Of a DNA stretch of 64,000 nt, positions 41,887 through 50,737 are shown one piece after another. Below the pieces are notes generated by a model that had not been told where the DNA came from, ran no database searches, and was given only the letters and a program-made list of their open reading frames with translations. Source of the DNA: Lachnospiraceae bacterium UBA3804 (GTDB lineage Bacteria > Bacillota > Clostridia > Lachnospirales > Lachnospiraceae); the NCBI GenBank assembly GCA_002368665.1, contig DFEK01000006.1, positions 57,747 through 121,746 of the forward strand, read 5' to 3'. The translations under genes and the position numbers were made by a program. Position 1 is the first letter of the stretch. Every line of letters begins with the position of its first letter.

Positions 41887-43353
41887 ATGAATCGGATTAA
41901 AAAAGAAAAAAGTATTCTCGGTGCGATTAACGATTTAAGTCACCGCCTGGTGCTGGTACTGGTGTTTCCCATCATTATCAGCCTGGTTTTGATGCTTTTC
42001 TATGCCTGGGAATATCACAGCGCCATTCGCCGCATGGGAGAGATTACGGAGTTGAAAGCAGTTGTCTGTGAGGATATTCCCGAGAAGGCATGGAATATTG
42101 TCAGCGGCAAAAACAGTTTCCGGCAGAGCGATATCTACAAAGTCATCCACGATGTCGAAGATACCATTGATAAGGTTACGAATGAAACAGGAGAGGAAAA
42201 CCGCCTTTCCCTAATCGTCGCCGGACGGACGATGGAAACACTCGAAAATTATGTGGATAAGATCCGTGATAACATCAGCAGTGAAGTGCCGGTTGTGGAA
42301 AACGAAGCCGTGCTTGCGGAAGTAAGAAATGTATCCGCGCTGGTCGACAGTATGTTAAATGAATACATCGCCCTGGAGATCACGTCGACGGCCAAAATGA
42401 GCAGAACGCTCGGTCTGATCATCATAATCACCGCGGTAGCAGAAGTTTTGATTGTCATTATCGCGATCCTGATTCGGAATGTAACCATGAAAAAGACGGC
42501 CAAGATGGTACGTAATCCCATTGAAAAACTCGAGGAAGTTACGGCCGTGCTTGCGGACGGAACGCTGGATGCAAGAATTACGGATACGGAGGTTACCGAG
42601 CTTCGAAACTTAACGAAGCAGGTAAATACCATGGCGGACCGCCTGGAGAATATGATGACGCAAAGCGACAAGGATGCGAAGCGCTTGCGAAAGGCCGAAC
42701 TCCGCACATTGCAGGCACAGATCAATCCGCACTTTCTTTACAATACCCTCGATGCCATTGTATGGAAGGCAGAGGGCGGCGAAACCGAAGAGGTTATCGG
42801 ACTGACCAGTTCGCTGAGTGACTTTTTCAGAATCAGCTTATCGTCCGGTGCCGACTGGATCCCGGTCAGCCAGGAGCGAAAGCATATCGAAGGATATCTT
42901 AAGATTCAGCAGACCAGATATCGCGATATCATGAAATACGAGATTGACATTCCCGAGGAGATCGGAAATTATTATATATTAAAACTGCTTCTGCAGCCTT
43001 TGGTAGAGAATGCACTGTATCACGGCATTAAGATCAAGCGTGGCGGCGGAACGATCAGGGTGTCCGGAAGAGAGGAAAACGGCTATCTGCTTTTCTCCGT
43101 AAAAGACACCGGTTGCGGTATGACTCCAAAGCAGTTGGAAGAATTAAACGAGCGGATCAAGAAAGAAAACCCGAGCGTTTCGGAGGGCGGCGGAGGCTTC
43201 GGACTGGTAAACGTCAATATGCGAATCCGCCTTTATTATAACGAACCCGAAGGGTTAAAGATTACCAGCGGTCCCGACGGAACCGAGGTATGTTTCAGAG
43301 TTCCGTGCAGAACGAAAGAGGAGATTTTTGAAGATGAAAGTATTTCTGGTTGA
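41887..43353 (+). CDS. YesM/LytS-type sensor histidine kinase
   Basis: It senses an external sugar signal and phosphorylates the following regulator. It has 488 residues. Two membrane helices (about 18-38 and 175-197) bracket a ~135-residue extracellular helical sensor. A HAMP segment (about 200-260) is followed by the His_kinase domain with phospho-acceptor His282 in NPHFLYNTLDA. The ATPase domain has LLLQPLVENALYHG (N-box) and DTGCGM (G-box). The binding lipoprotein upstream probably docks on the sensor domain. The 3' end overlaps the regulator gene by 20 bases. Confidence 0.95.
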   Translation: MNRIKKEKSILGAINDLSHRLVLVLVFPIIISLVLMLFYAWEYHSAIRRMGEITELKAVVCEDIPEKAWNIVSGKNSFRQSDIYKVIHDVEDTIDKVTNETGEENRLSLIVAGRTMETLENYVDKIRDNISSEVPVVENEAVLAEVRNVSALVDSMLNEYIALEITSTAKMSRTLGLIIIITAVAEVLIVIIAILIRNVTMKKTAKMVRNPIEKLEEVTAVLADGTLDARITDTEVTELRNLTKQVNTMADRLENMMTQSDKDAKRLRKAELRTLQAQINPHFLYNTLDAIVWKAEGGETEEVIGLTSSLSDFFRISLSSGADWIPVSQERKHIEGYLKIQQTRYRDIMKYEIDIPEEIGNYYILKLLLQPLVENALYHGIKIKRGGGTIRVSGREENGYLLFSVKDTGCGMTPKQLEELNERIKKENPSVSEGGGGFGLVNVNMRIRLYYNEPEGLKITSGPDGTEVCFRVPCRTKEEIFEDESISG

Positions 43354-44575
43354 TGATGAAATCGTAATCCGCGAAGGAATCCGCGAATCCTTTCCCTGGG
43401 ACGATACGCCTTATACACTTGTGGGCGAGGCTCCGGACGGAGAGATGGCACTCCCGATGATCCGCGATACCAATCCGGACATTGTCATTACGGATATCAA
43501 AATGCCCTTTATGGACGGACTGGAACTTTGCAGAATGCTCCGGATCCAGATGCCGTGGGTCGGCATTATCGTTTTAAGCGGATACGATGAATTCGAATAT
43601 GCCCGTCAGTGCATCAAGCTCGGTGTACGTGAGTATCTTTTAAAACCGATCAATGCAGCGGATTTAAAGGAAGCGCTGGATAAAGTCAGCGCGCAGATTA
43701 AGGAAGAGAGAAAATCCTTAGAGCATGCGTCTTCCCTTCGGGCACGCATGCAGGGCGACGATAAATTTCTGAAAGAAAAACTGATCGGTTCGCTCTTTAC
43801 GGATGAAGCCGTGGAAGCGGATGCACAAAATGTGATTAACCAGCTTGCCTCGATGGGCTGTCCTTTGCCGGCTCCGTTCTACGAAGTGATCGACGCGGCA
43901 TTTGAGCCGACGGAAACCGGTCAGCAGGCGGTCGGAATCCTGGCGGAAACCAATAACGGAACGGTGCAGACTTCTCCCGGACGAGTCGGAACCAGACTTT
44001 TGGTCATCGGAGATACGGCAGAAGATGTGGAAGAAAAATCCTACTCCATGGCCACTTCCATGGTGCAGGAACTGGAGCGGAGCGGTTGTAAGAATATCCG
44101 CATCGGTATCGGAGAGATTGTTGAAAAACCGGAAGATATCTTAAGAAGTTTTAAGAATGCCAGACATATCCGCCATCTTCTCGTGGAACGCAAAGAGGAG
44201 AATGCACTGATCTTAGGCATTCGTGAAATGGGAGATGTTTCGGATGATATGCCTTCCGTCATTCATGAAGCGAAGGTTTATATGTCGCAGAATTTCCAGA
44301 ATCCGAACCTGATGCTTCCGGATGTCGCAGAGGCCGTGAATATGAGTAAAAGCCGCTTCTCGGCTGTTTTTTCCCAGGCAACGGGACAGACGTTTACGGA
44401 GTATTTGATCCACCTTCGCCTAAACAAGGCCAAGGAATTACTGAAGACTACCAACTATAAGAATTCCCAGATCGCCGATGAAACAGGGTATAACGATTCC
44501 CATTATTTCAGTTATATTTTTAAGAAAAATATCGGAATGACCCCTTCCGAATACAGGGAAAAGTATAAAAATTAA
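43334..44575 (+). CDS. YesN-type response regulator with AraC DNA-binding domain
   Basis: This is the cognate transcription factor. It has 413 residues. The receiver domain carries phospho-acceptor Asp54 (VITDIKMPFMDG), with VDDE at the N-terminus and Lys near 106 (LLKPIN). A ~170-residue middle domain is followed by two AraC helix-turn-helix motifs (about 320-413, DVAEAVNMSKSRFSAVF and IADETGYNDSHYFSYIFKK). ATG 43334 is preferred over the in-frame TTG 43328, with GAGGAG about ten bases before. Likely targets are the transporter operon starting at 44749, which has direct repeats in its upstream region. Confidence 0.95.
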   Translation: MKVFLVDDEIVIREGIRESFPWDDTPYTLVGEAPDGEMALPMIRDTNPDIVITDIKMPFMDGLELCRMLRIQMPWVGIIVLSGYDEFEYARQCIKLGVREYLLKPINAADLKEALDKVSAQIKEERKSLEHASSLRARMQGDDKFLKEKLIGSLFTDEAVEADAQNVINQLASMGCPLPAPFYEVIDAAFEPTETGQQAVGILAETNNGTVQTSPGRVGTRLLVIGDTAEDVEEKSYSMATSMVQELERSGCKNIRIGIGEIVEKPEDILRSFKNARHIRHLLVERKEENALILGIREMGDVSDDMPSVIHEAKVYMSQNFQNPNLMLPDVAEAVNMSKSRFSAVFSQATGQTFTEYLIHLRLNKAKELLKTTNYKNSQIADETGYNDSHYFSYIFKKNIGMTPSEYREKYKN

Positions 44576-44620
44576 CCGAGGTGAGATAATTTTTAACCAT
44601 TTTATTTTTATGTAAATAAA

Positions 44621-44653
44621 ACTTAATATGATTTTCAACCAACTTAAAATCAT
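44621..44653 (+). promoter_or_regulatory. Direct repeats, candidate regulator-binding site
   Basis: ACTTAATATGAT (44621-44632) and ACTTAAAATCAT (44642-44653) match at ten of twelve positions. They are 21 bases apart, two helical turns, as AraC-type regulators prefer. They lie 96-128 bases before the binding-protein ATG. A TATAAT at 44722 is too close to the ribosome site to be the main promoter. Confidence 0.45.
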
Positions 44654-44748
44654 CCTTGATTTACCTCTTCCGGTCGATGCGATATCATTCACTTAAACAG
44701 TTTTTTAACGGTCGCAAAGACTATAATCAAAAAGGAGGAGTAACAATT

Positions 44749-45759
44749 ATGAGGAAAAAGTTAGGAAGAATGTTACTTGCAGGCGCTCTCGCAATGAGCT
44801 TGTTATTCACTGCATGTAATGGTGGCAAGGCACCCGCAGGTGGCGGCACATCAGGAACACCCGCACCCGCACCCGCAGCAAGCGGAACCATTAAGGTCGG
44901 CGTTGTAAACAACCCGCCTTCAGAGTCCGGTTATCGTGAAGCAAACGTTAAGGATATGGAAGCTGTTTTCTCTCCTGAGAACGGATATGAATTAAAGACA
45001 GCTTACTCCTTAAAGAACGATGAGCAGCTCCAGGCAGCTCAGGGCTTCATTACCGAAGGTGTTGACTATCTTCTGATCTCCGCAGCTGAGACCACCGGCT
45101 GGGACGAAGTTTTAAAGAATGCTCAGGAAGCAGGCATCAAAGTTTATCTCTTCGACCGTATGATCGATGTTGATGAAAGCCTTTACGAAGCAGCAGTTGT
45201 TTCTGACATGAGCGCTGAAGGCGATACCGCAGTTCAGTGGTTACTTGATCAGAACCTTCCCGAGTACAACGTAGTACACATTCAGGGTGCTATGGGTTCC
45301 GACGCTCAGATCGGACGTACCGGTGCTCTTGACGCTCAGTTCGCATCCGGAAAGATGAACAAAGTTGTTCAGCAGACCGCTACCTGGGACGAAGCAGAAG
45401 CTAAGAAGATCGTTGAATCCGTTATCAACTCCGGTGAAGAGTTCAACGTAATCTACGCTGAGAACGACGGTATGGCTAAGGGTGCTGTAGCAGCTCTTGA
45501 CGAGCATGGTATCAAGCACGGTGTTGACGGCGACGTTATCGTAATGGGATTTGACTGCAACAAGTGGGCATTAAGAGAACTCCTTGCAGGCAACTGGAAC
45601 TATGATGGACAGTGCTCTCCTTTCCAGGCACAGATCATCTCCGACCTGATCCAGGGCAAGACCACCGCTTCTTCCAAGAAGATTATCAACGAAGAAAAGG
45701 GATTTGATGCAAAGACGATTACCCAGGATGATATTGATACCTACGGTTTAGGTGAATAG
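44749..45759 (+). CDS. Sugar ABC transporter substrate-binding lipoprotein
   Basis: It captures the sugar for the transporter encoded next. It has 336 residues. A lipobox (SLLFTACNGG) is followed by a P/A/G linker and a two-lobed binding fold of the RbsB/YtfQ type (IKVGVVNNPPSESGY, LISAAETTGWDEVL, VHIQGAMGSDAQIGRTGAL, NVIYAENDGMAKGA). It is related to, but clearly distinct from, the sensor-like protein at 40894. Codon choice is more biased than in the neighbours (many GTT, GCT, TTC, AAG), as expected for an abundant protein. AAGGAGGAG lies eight bases before the ATG. A strong terminator separates it from the ATPase gene. Confidence 0.92.
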   Translation: MRKKLGRMLLAGALAMSLLFTACNGGKAPAGGGTSGTPAPAPAASGTIKVGVVNNPPSESGYREANVKDMEAVFSPENGYELKTAYSLKNDEQLQAAQGFITEGVDYLLISAAETTGWDEVLKNAQEAGIKVYLFDRMIDVDESLYEAAVVSDMSAEGDTAVQWLLDQNLPEYNVVHIQGAMGSDAQIGRTGALDAQFASGKMNKVVQQTATWDEAEAKKIVESVINSGEEFNVIYAENDGMAKGAVAALDEHGIKHGVDGDVIVMGFDCNKWALRELLAGNWNYDGQCSPFQAQIISDLIQGKTTASSKKIINEEKGFDAKTITQDDIDTYGLGE

Positions 45760-45780
45760 TTGATAGATAAACCAAATGAA

Positions 45781-45813
45781 CGTAGCTGGGTTAAACACCC
45801 AGCTACGTTTTTT
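45781..45813 (+). terminator. Intrinsic terminator after the binding-protein gene
   Basis: CGTAGCTGGGT (45781-45791) and ACCCAGCTACG (45797-45807) form a perfect 11-bp stem with a TAAAC loop and a TTTTTT tail. Most transcripts should stop here, keeping the binding protein in excess over the ATPase and permeases. Those need read-through, as no other promoter is obvious. Confidence 0.95.
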
Positions 45814-45864
45814 AAGGAAAGCAGTCGGCGGGGCGCCGACAACATGTAGCAGGAGGTTACGGAA

Positions 45865-47364
45865 ATGGCAGATCATGCATTGCTGGAAATGCGACATATC
45901 AATAAGCTCTTCCCGGGAGTCAAGGCACTAAGCGATGTGGATTTCACTTTAAGAAAAGGCGAGATCCATGCACTCATGGGAGAAAACGGAGCGGGCAAAT
46001 CCACGCTTATCAAAGTTCTTACCGGCGTATATCAGAATGACGGCGGAGAAATCAGAGTGGAAGGAAAAAATATCAGCATCCGTTCCCCTCAGGACGCACA
46101 GAACAACGGTATCAGTACGGTGTATCAGGAAATCACCTTATGTCCGAACTTAACCGTTGCAGAGAATATGTTTATCGGACGTGAAAAAGATGTTTTTGTT
46201 CATAACAGACGCCGCGAAAAGCGCGCAAATGAACTTTTGGGAGAACTCGGAATTCCGGCCAGAGGATCACAGATGCTTGGCAACTGTTCCCTGGCGGTAC
46301 AGCAGATGGTAGCTATCGCGAGAGCGGTAGATATGAATTGTAAGGTTCTGATCCTCGACGAGCCGACTTCCTCACTGGATGACAAGGAAGTTAACGTGCT
46401 TTTCGGTCTGATGAGAGACTTAAAAGCAAGAGGCGTTGGAATCATATTTGTAACTCATTTCCTCGAGCAGGTATATGAGGTTTGCGACAGAATCACGGTC
46501 CTTCGAAACGGCGAACTGGTAGGTGAGTATTTAACGGAAGAACTTCCTCAGGTTCAGTTGGTTGCGAAGATGATCGGTAAAGATCTCGATGAGATTTCTT
46601 CCTTCGGTGAAGTGGAAGAAAAAGAGTTTAGCGATGCGGATATTTTCTACGAAGCTAAGAAATTATCGTCAAGCGATGCACTTCCGTTTGACTTCGAGAT
46701 TCATAAGGGCGAAGTAAACGGATTTACCGGACTTCTCGGTTCGGGACGAAGCGAAAGTGTAAGGGCAATTTTCGGTGCCGACAAAGTAAACGGCGGTACC
46801 GTTAAGATAAACGGAAAGCATGTTAAAATTACCAAACCCATCGATGCCATGAAGAACGGTATCGGATATCTGGCAGAGGACAGGAAACGCGACGGTATCA
46901 TTGCAGACCTAAGTGTTCGCGAGAATATCATTCTTGCGCTGCAGGTTATGAAAGGTTTCTTCAAACCGATCAGCCGAAGCGAGTCGGAAGCTTTTGCGGA
47001 TGAATATATTAAGGTTTTGAATATCAAAACGGCAAGCCGTGAGACTCCGATCGGATCGCTCTCCGGCGGTAACCAGCAGAAAGTAATTCTGGCCAGATGG
47101 TTACTGACTCATCCGGATTACTTAATCTTAGATGAGCCGACCAGAGGTATTGATGTCGGAACCAAACTGGAAATTCAGAAACTCGTATTAAAACTTGCGG
47201 AGGACGGTGTAGCAGTAACCTTCATTTCCTCCGAAATCGAAGAAATGCTTCGTACATGTTCACGTTTGATCGTCATGAGAGACCGTCGTATCGTGGGCGA
47301 ATTAAAAGGATCTGATTTGAATCAGGCACAGGTAATGAAAACAATAGCGGGAGGAGAGTCCTAA
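45865..47364 (+). CDS. Sugar ABC transporter ATPase, double-domain (YtfR/MglA type)
   Basis: It powers sugar import. It has 499 residues in two ABC domains. Domain 1 has Walker A GENGAGKSTLIKVLTGVY from residue 39 and LDEPTSSLDD. Domain 2 has the degenerate Walker A GLLGSGRSESVRAIFG, the intact signature SLSGGNQQKVILARWL and LDEPTRGIDVG. This asymmetry is normal for the carbohydrate CUT2 family. GGAGG lies ten bases before the ATG. The stop abuts the first permease gene. Confidence 0.95.
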   Translation: MADHALLEMRHINKLFPGVKALSDVDFTLRKGEIHALMGENGAGKSTLIKVLTGVYQNDGGEIRVEGKNISIRSPQDAQNNGISTVYQEITLCPNLTVAENMFIGREKDVFVHNRRREKRANELLGELGIPARGSQMLGNCSLAVQQMVAIARAVDMNCKVLILDEPTSSLDDKEVNVLFGLMRDLKARGVGIIFVTHFLEQVYEVCDRITVLRNGELVGEYLTEELPQVQLVAKMIGKDLDEISSFGEVEEKEFSDADIFYEAKKLSSSDALPFDFEIHKGEVNGFTGLLGSGRSESVRAIFGADKVNGGTVKINGKHVKITKPIDAMKNGIGYLAEDRKRDGIIADLSVRENIILALQVMKGFFKPISRSESEAFADEYIKVLNIKTASRETPIGSLSGGNQQKVILARWLLTHPDYLILDEPTRGIDVGTKLEIQKLVLKLAEDGVAVTFISSEIEEMLRTCSRLIVMRDRRIVGELKGSDLNQAQVMKTIAGGES

Positions 47365-48444
47365 ATGAAGAACAATTTTAAAAACATCTTTAAAAATGGT
47401 CTCGGCCAGCTTACCATCCCGATCATAGCGATTTTGCTGCTCGTGATCTTTAACCTGATCAGAGACCCGTCGTTCTTTCGAATCACGATTGAAATCGATA
47501 ACGCCGGAAATCGCGTTCTTGCGGGAAACTTAATCAGTATTATCAATGCGGCCAGTGAGCTTGCGATTCTGGCAATGGGTATGACACTCGTTACCGCAGC
47601 CAGCGGCGGACAGGATATTTCCGTCGGTGCGGCAGCTGCCATCGCGGGTTCCGCCTTTGTAAAAGTATTAAAATCCGGCGGAAACATCAACGGATTAATT
47701 GTATTACTTGCATTCGTGGTAGCTGTAATCGTGGCAATGTGCTTCGGTGCATTCAACGGCACACTTGTTTCGATCTTTAAGATTCAGCCGATGATCGCAA
47801 CTTTGATTCTCTTTACCTGCGGTCGTTCGATTGCATACTGGATCAACGGTGGTGCTACTCCCACGGTGGACAGCTCTATCGTAAAGGCAATCGGCGGATT
47901 CATTCCGGGATGTCCGATTCCGACACCTGTTTTGATCGTCATTGCAATGGCAATCATCTTTAAACTCGTTTTCCATTTTACGTCCCTCGAACTGTTCACA
48001 CAGTCCGTAGGTATCAACGGAAGCGCAGCGAAATTAAACGGTATCAATTCCACCTGGATCAAGCTTTTATCCTTCATTATCCTCGGCGCCTGCGTTGCAG
48101 TGGCAGGATGCATCGGCGTAAGCCGTCTGGGATTGATTAACCATGAAACCCTTCTGATCGACATTGAAATGGATACCATTCTTGCGGTTGCCATCGGCGG
48201 AAACAGCCTGGGCGGAGGTAAATTCAAAATGGCAGGTTCCATCATCGGTGCCTATGTCATTCACATCCTTACCGTTACGCTGTACGCAATGAAAGTTCCT
48301 TCCACGGACGTTAAGGCGTATAAGGCAATCGTAATCATTATCCTTGTTGTTATCGGATCTCCGGTCATCAAGAAATGGTTTGCCAAGACAGCTGCACGTA
48401 TTAAAAACAAAAAGGCAAGTGCGCCTATGAAAGGAGCTCAATAA
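47365..48444 (+). CDS. Sugar ABC transporter permease (YtfT type)
   Basis: This is a membrane channel subunit of the CUT2 family. It has 359 residues and about eight to ten hydrophobic helices. The family block SGGQDISVGAAAAIAGSAF is near residue 75, and the coupling-loop region GGNSLGGGKFKMAGSIIGAY is near 275. The C-terminus is a short basic tail. GGAGGAG lies nine bases upstream within the ATPase gene's end. It forms a heterodimer with the next permease, as in YtfT/YjfF. Confidence 0.93.
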   Translation: MKNNFKNIFKNGLGQLTIPIIAILLLVIFNLIRDPSFFRITIEIDNAGNRVLAGNLISIINAASELAILAMGMTLVTAASGGQDISVGAAAAIAGSAFVKVLKSGGNINGLIVLLAFVVAVIVAMCFGAFNGTLVSIFKIQPMIATLILFTCGRSIAYWINGGATPTVDSSIVKAIGGFIPGCPIPTPVLIVIAMAIIFKLVFHFTSLELFTQSVGINGSAAKLNGINSTWIKLLSFIILGACVAVAGCIGVSRLGLINHETLLIDIEMDTILAVAIGGNSLGGGKFKMAGSIIGAYVIHILTVTLYAMKVPSTDVKAYKAIVIIILVVIGSPVIKKWFAKTAARIKNKKASAPMKGAQ

Positions 48445-48445
48445 T

Positions 48446-49639
48446 ATGAAAAATACCAAAACTTTTCGTAGGGAGCCTCTTACAGACAGCCAGCTTCTCA
48501 TGACCATCGCCATCTGCATTTTCTTAGTGATGTATGTCGGTGCGATGCTGATTTTCAAAGGCGGATTCTTACGTGCCAATCAGATTTTCGATATTCTCAA
48601 CGATAACGCACCGCTTATTATCGTATCCTGCGGTCTTACCATTGTAATGATCGGCGGTGGAATCGATATCAGCGTCGGCGCGGTAACTTCCCTGGTTGTA
48701 ATGGCCTGTGCACTGTTTCTAAATAACGGCGGAAATGTTTATTTATCCATGTTACTGGCAATCGGCATCGGACTCGGATTCGGTCTGGTACAGGGATTTT
48801 TAATCAGCTACCTGGACATTCAGCCGTTCATTGTTACCTTGGCGGGCATGTTCTTTGCAAGAGGTATGACGACCATCCTTTCGGTTGATCCGCAGAAGGT
48901 AAACATCGACCCTATCCACAACCTCTTTGAAACCATTCACAGAGGAGCGCTGGTTAATACTTCGATTGATCCCCAGACATTTAATACCAGTACGGAAAAC
49001 CTGACCGAACTGGTGCGCGACGGAAAGATGACCTTCTTTGAGGCCATTAAGAATATGAATTTCCGGACATTGTTGGAAGGAAAGATTAAAATCGACTGGC
49101 TGGGCTATACCGCACCGAACGGAAACAGAATTCCGGCGAGCATGGAATACGGTGTTGTAATCGCTCTGCTTTGCGTAGTAGTCATTTTCTTACTTTTGAA
49201 ATTCCACAAGCTCGGACGCGGATTTTACGCTCTCGGCGGCAACCAGACTTCCGCATTGATGCTTGGTATCAATGTGAAGAGAACCCGCTTCTTAAGCTAC
49301 GTCATCTGCGGACTTTTAAGCGGTATTTCCGGATATGTATTCTTACTGCATACCGGTGCCGGAAATGCAACCAACGCAGTCGGCATGGAAATGAACGCCA
49401 TCGCCGCATCCATTATCGGCGGTACGCTTTTATCCGGTGGTGTCGGAAACGTAGTCGGAACCTTCTTCGGTGTCATGATTTTAAACACCATCAAGAAGAT
49501 TGTTGTAACGAGCGGATTGAATGCTCCCTGGTGGCAATCCGTTACGACCGGTGGCATGTTATGTTTCTTCATCATTTTACAGAGCGTGGTAATTTTTATC
49601 CGTTCCAAGGTAAGAAGGAGCAGAATTTCCAAAAAGTAG
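48446..49639 (+). CDS. Sugar ABC transporter permease (YjfF type)
   Basis: This is the second CUT2 permease. It has 397 residues, longer than its partner because of a ~75-residue insertion around 150-225 between helices (VNIDPIHNLFETIHRG and LEGKIKIDWLGYTA). YjfF-type proteins tolerate such loops. Conserved blocks are GGGIDISVGAVTSLV, LAGMFFARGM and SIIGGTLLSGGVGNVVGTF. It starts one base after the first permease stop, with AAGGAG nine bases before the ATG. Confidence 0.93.
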   Translation: MKNTKTFRREPLTDSQLLMTIAICIFLVMYVGAMLIFKGGFLRANQIFDILNDNAPLIIVSCGLTIVMIGGGIDISVGAVTSLVVMACALFLNNGGNVYLSMLLAIGIGLGFGLVQGFLISYLDIQPFIVTLAGMFFARGMTTILSVDPQKVNIDPIHNLFETIHRGALVNTSIDPQTFNTSTENLTELVRDGKMTFFEAIKNMNFRTLLEGKIKIDWLGYTAPNGNRIPASMEYGVVIALLCVVVIFLLLKFHKLGRGFYALGGNQTSALMLGINVKRTRFLSYVICGLLSGISGYVFLLHTGAGNATNAVGMEMNAIAASIIGGTLLSGGVGNVVGTFFGVMILNTIKKIVVTSGLNAPWWQSVTTGGMLCFFIILQSVVIFIRSKVRRSRISKK

Positions 49640-49651
49640 TATAATAGAAAC

Positions 49652-50719
49652 ATGGGTAAAATTGCGGAATTAATCAACAGAGATACAAAAATCAAAAACG
49701 AGACCAAGAGGTTGACGGTTCTCATCAGAAAACTGTGTCTTTCGTTTGCCCTGCTTTCCGTGATCAACCTGGTTCTGAATTTTTTATTCCTGCATTCTCT
49801 GATGGGCGCGTTAATGTGGGCGGGCATGATTATTGCCGACATATTAACGCTGCTCGTCTCCTATCATTCTTCCAAGAATGTCGTTCTGGCCGTTTTCGTT
49901 GTCCAGAAAATCATATGGATTCTGGTGGCCATCCTGTTCTACGGATGGAACGGAGGATTTCAGTTCTATCTGATTCTTTTAACCATTCTGTTCTCTTTCG
50001 GGGAGGCCGGTTACACCAGCAAGAAACTGCTCTTTACGTTTTTCTGTTTCGCCATATTTACGGTATTTCTTCTGTTCTTTAAGGACGGAAGCGGCATCAT
50101 CGGAATCGAAGGATTCGACAAAACGATACAAATCCTCAACACGTTGATTTTCTGCGTGAATGTAGGACTGGTTTCCTGGTCGTTCAGCAGGGAGAGCCAG
50201 GAGAATGAAGAAAAGATTGTAAAATACAATGAGCAGTTAAAACTCGAGGCCGGAGAGGATGCGCTGACCGGACTTAAGAATCGCAGAAGCACCAGCGAGT
50301 ATATCCGGGGCCTGATCAAAGAAAAAGCAACCTTCAGTATCTGCATGTGTGACGTGGACTTTTTCAAAAAAGTTAACGACACCTACGGACACGAATTCGG
50401 AGATGATGTGCTGAAGGAAATCGCGAGTGTTTTTAAGAAATATGCCTCAAGTTACGCATATATCTCCAGATGGGGCGGCGAGGAATTCCTTCTGATCTTT
50501 CCCGGATTAAACGGAGACAATGCGTATATGAAGGCGCACGAACTGCGGGATGAGATCAAGCGGATTGCAATCCCGAACGGTAACGAAACGGTTTCGATCA
50601 CCATGACTTACGGGCTGACCGAATATGATCTAAACAAAACCGCAATCGAGAATATCAAAGAGGTGGACGAGAAACTCTACATGGGCAAGGAAGCAGGCAG
50701 AGACCGGATCGTCTACTGA
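49652..50719 (+). CDS. Membrane-bound diguanylate cyclase
   Basis: It is predicted to make cyclic di-GMP. It has 355 residues. Five or six membrane helices (about 25-175) form the input part and a short linker precedes the GGDEF domain (about 200-355). DALTGLKNRR and CDVDFFKKVNDTYGHEFGDD precede the active-site GGEEF at 275-279, so it should be catalytic. The RxxD inhibitory site usually found just upstream is absent (SSYAYISRW there). The gene lies 12 bases after a permease and 18 before a sugar kinase. It has no clear ribosome site, and a TATAAT is present just before the ATG. Confidence 0.93.
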   Translation: MGKIAELINRDTKIKNETKRLTVLIRKLCLSFALLSVINLVLNFLFLHSLMGALMWAGMIIADILTLLVSYHSSKNVVLAVFVVQKIIWILVAILFYGWNGGFQFYLILLTILFSFGEAGYTSKKLLFTFFCFAIFTVFLLFFKDGSGIIGIEGFDKTIQILNTLIFCVNVGLVSWSFSRESQENEEKIVKYNEQLKLEAGEDALTGLKNRRSTSEYIRGLIKEKATFSICMCDVDFFKKVNDTYGHEFGDDVLKEIASVFKKYASSYAYISRWGGEEFLLIFPGLNGDNAYMKAHELRDEIKRIAIPNGNETVSITMTYGLTEYDLNKTAIENIKEVDEKLYMGKEAGRDRIVY

Positions 50720-50737
50720 GAAATAACGGAGGGTACT

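Noticed and set aside
44722..44727. TATAAT as the main promoter of the binding-protein gene
   Set aside because: The transcript would start within the ribosome-binding site GGAGG (44734-44738), and no matching -35 box is present.
49640..49652. Leaderless promoter for the diguanylate cyclase (TATAAT just before the ATG)
   Set aside because: No -35 or extended -10 is present, and the gene lies 12 bases after a permease in the same operon. Chance occurrence in an A+T-rich junction is more likely.
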